NCBI GenBank assembly: GCA_947523045.1
Contig: CANNUR010000019.1
Location: forward strand, 1-24,429
Reading direction: 5' to 3'
Source: an uncultured Prosthecobacter sp.
GTDB lineage: Bacteria; Verrucomicrobiota; Verrucomicrobiia; Verrucomicrobiales; Verrucomicrobiaceae
Length of the DNA stretch: 24,429 bases
Notes under the pieces: generated by a model
Database searches by the model: none
What the model was told of the DNA's origin: nothing
Seen by the model: the letters and a program-made list of their open reading frames with translations, nothing else
Translations under genes and position numbers: made by a program
Shown: positions 24,266 through 24,429 of the stretch, in pieces
Numbering within the stretch: position 1 is the first letter of the stretch
How the letters are laid out: the number at the start of each line of letters is the position of its first letter

Positions 24266-24280
24266 TGGGGGTGGCCCCCA
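24266..24280. terminator. Small GC hairpin between converging rlmN and prfA
   Basis: TGGGGG (24266-24271) and CCCCCA (24275-24280) form a six-pair stem with a three-base loop between the stops of rlmN and prfA. No T-run follows; a role in termination is plausible but weak. Confidence 0.3.
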
Positions 24281-24292
24281 CTTCAGTCGGTT

Positions 24293-24429
24293 TCACTTCA
24301 ACCCCGCCTCGGCAAGGCGCTCCTCGAGGTCGCTGGCCAGCAGGGCCTGGGTCATTGTCTCAATCCGGCCCTCCATGACCCGGTCGAGATCGTACAGGGT
24401 CAGGTCGATGCGGTGGTCGGTGACGCGGT
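24293..24429 (-). CDS. prfA: Peptide chain release factor 1 (C-terminal fragment; 5' part outside window)
   Basis: Only the last 44 complete codons are present, and the frame is open to the window edge. The fragment reads [20 protein letters not shown], followed by [24 protein letters not shown] and a stop. RVTDHRI(N/D)LTLYxLxxVMEG is the conserved C-terminal end of RF1, which terminates translation at UAA and UAG. RF2 has a similar segment (RVTDHR then a different continuation), but the LTLY and VMEG pattern favours RF1. The GGQ motif lies outside the window. It converges on rlmN. Confidence 0.88.
   Translation of the reverse strand, partial: RVTDHRIDLTLYDLDRVMEGRIETMTQALLASDLEERLAEAGLK

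Overview
This is a GC-rich, densely coding bacterial window with 18 recognisable protein genes, two of them cut by the window edges. It has no tRNA, rRNA, CRISPR array or insertion sequence that I can see, and every gap between genes is under 300 bases. The gene content suggests a Verrucomicrobiota genome, probably Opitutales/Opitutaceae-like. The pointers are secreted multi-Ig proteins, a PQQ-type beta-propeller protein starting with a WPEFRGPG motif, a secreted tandem NIPSNAP protein, a redoxin/cytochrome c/copper-monooxygenase fusion, and an ECF sigma/membrane protein/PDZ operon. This placement is inference from gene families; no 16S gene is present.

Layout. Positions 1-1786 hold two phosphate-uptake genes back to back: pstS (minus, cut at its 3' end) and pstB (plus). 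Positions 1854-3857 encode a secreted redox fusion: EF-hands, redoxin, a CXXCH haem site, then a PHM-like dicopper monooxygenase fold. The convergent recG (minus, to about 5942) is divergent from a histone-deacetylase-family gene (6011-6952). Positions 7040-9274 form a tightly overlapping cbb3-oxidase maturation group: ccoG, a 53-residue membrane protein, and a TauE/SafE (DsbD_2-like) membrane protein. No oxidase subunits are in view.

Positions 9445-11692 form a regulatory operon: ECF sigma factor, single-pass membrane protein (likely anti-sigma), and secreted PDZ protein, closed by a strong hairpin. Minus-strand genes follow: a SurA-like peptidyl-prolyl isomerase, an RlmM-like rRNA methyltransferase and a COG3178 sugar kinase (AmgK-like). 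The kinase is divergent from a secreted beta-propeller gene (15046-16293). Next on the minus strand are a DapA-family aldolase/lyase and the tandem NIPSNAP protein.

After an AT-rich promoter island (18222-18448) come two co-oriented secreted proteins of unknown function: a 419-residue protein with two discoidin-like sandwiches and a 1085-residue protein with six Ig-like domains. An excellent terminator follows. The window ends with rlmN (plus) and the C-terminus of prfA (minus).

The regions with most unexplained biology are the sigma/membrane/PDZ operon, the copper-haem-redoxin fusion, and the discoidin-like/Ig-like pair behind the AT-rich island. I did not find a clearly new multi-gene system such as a defence island.
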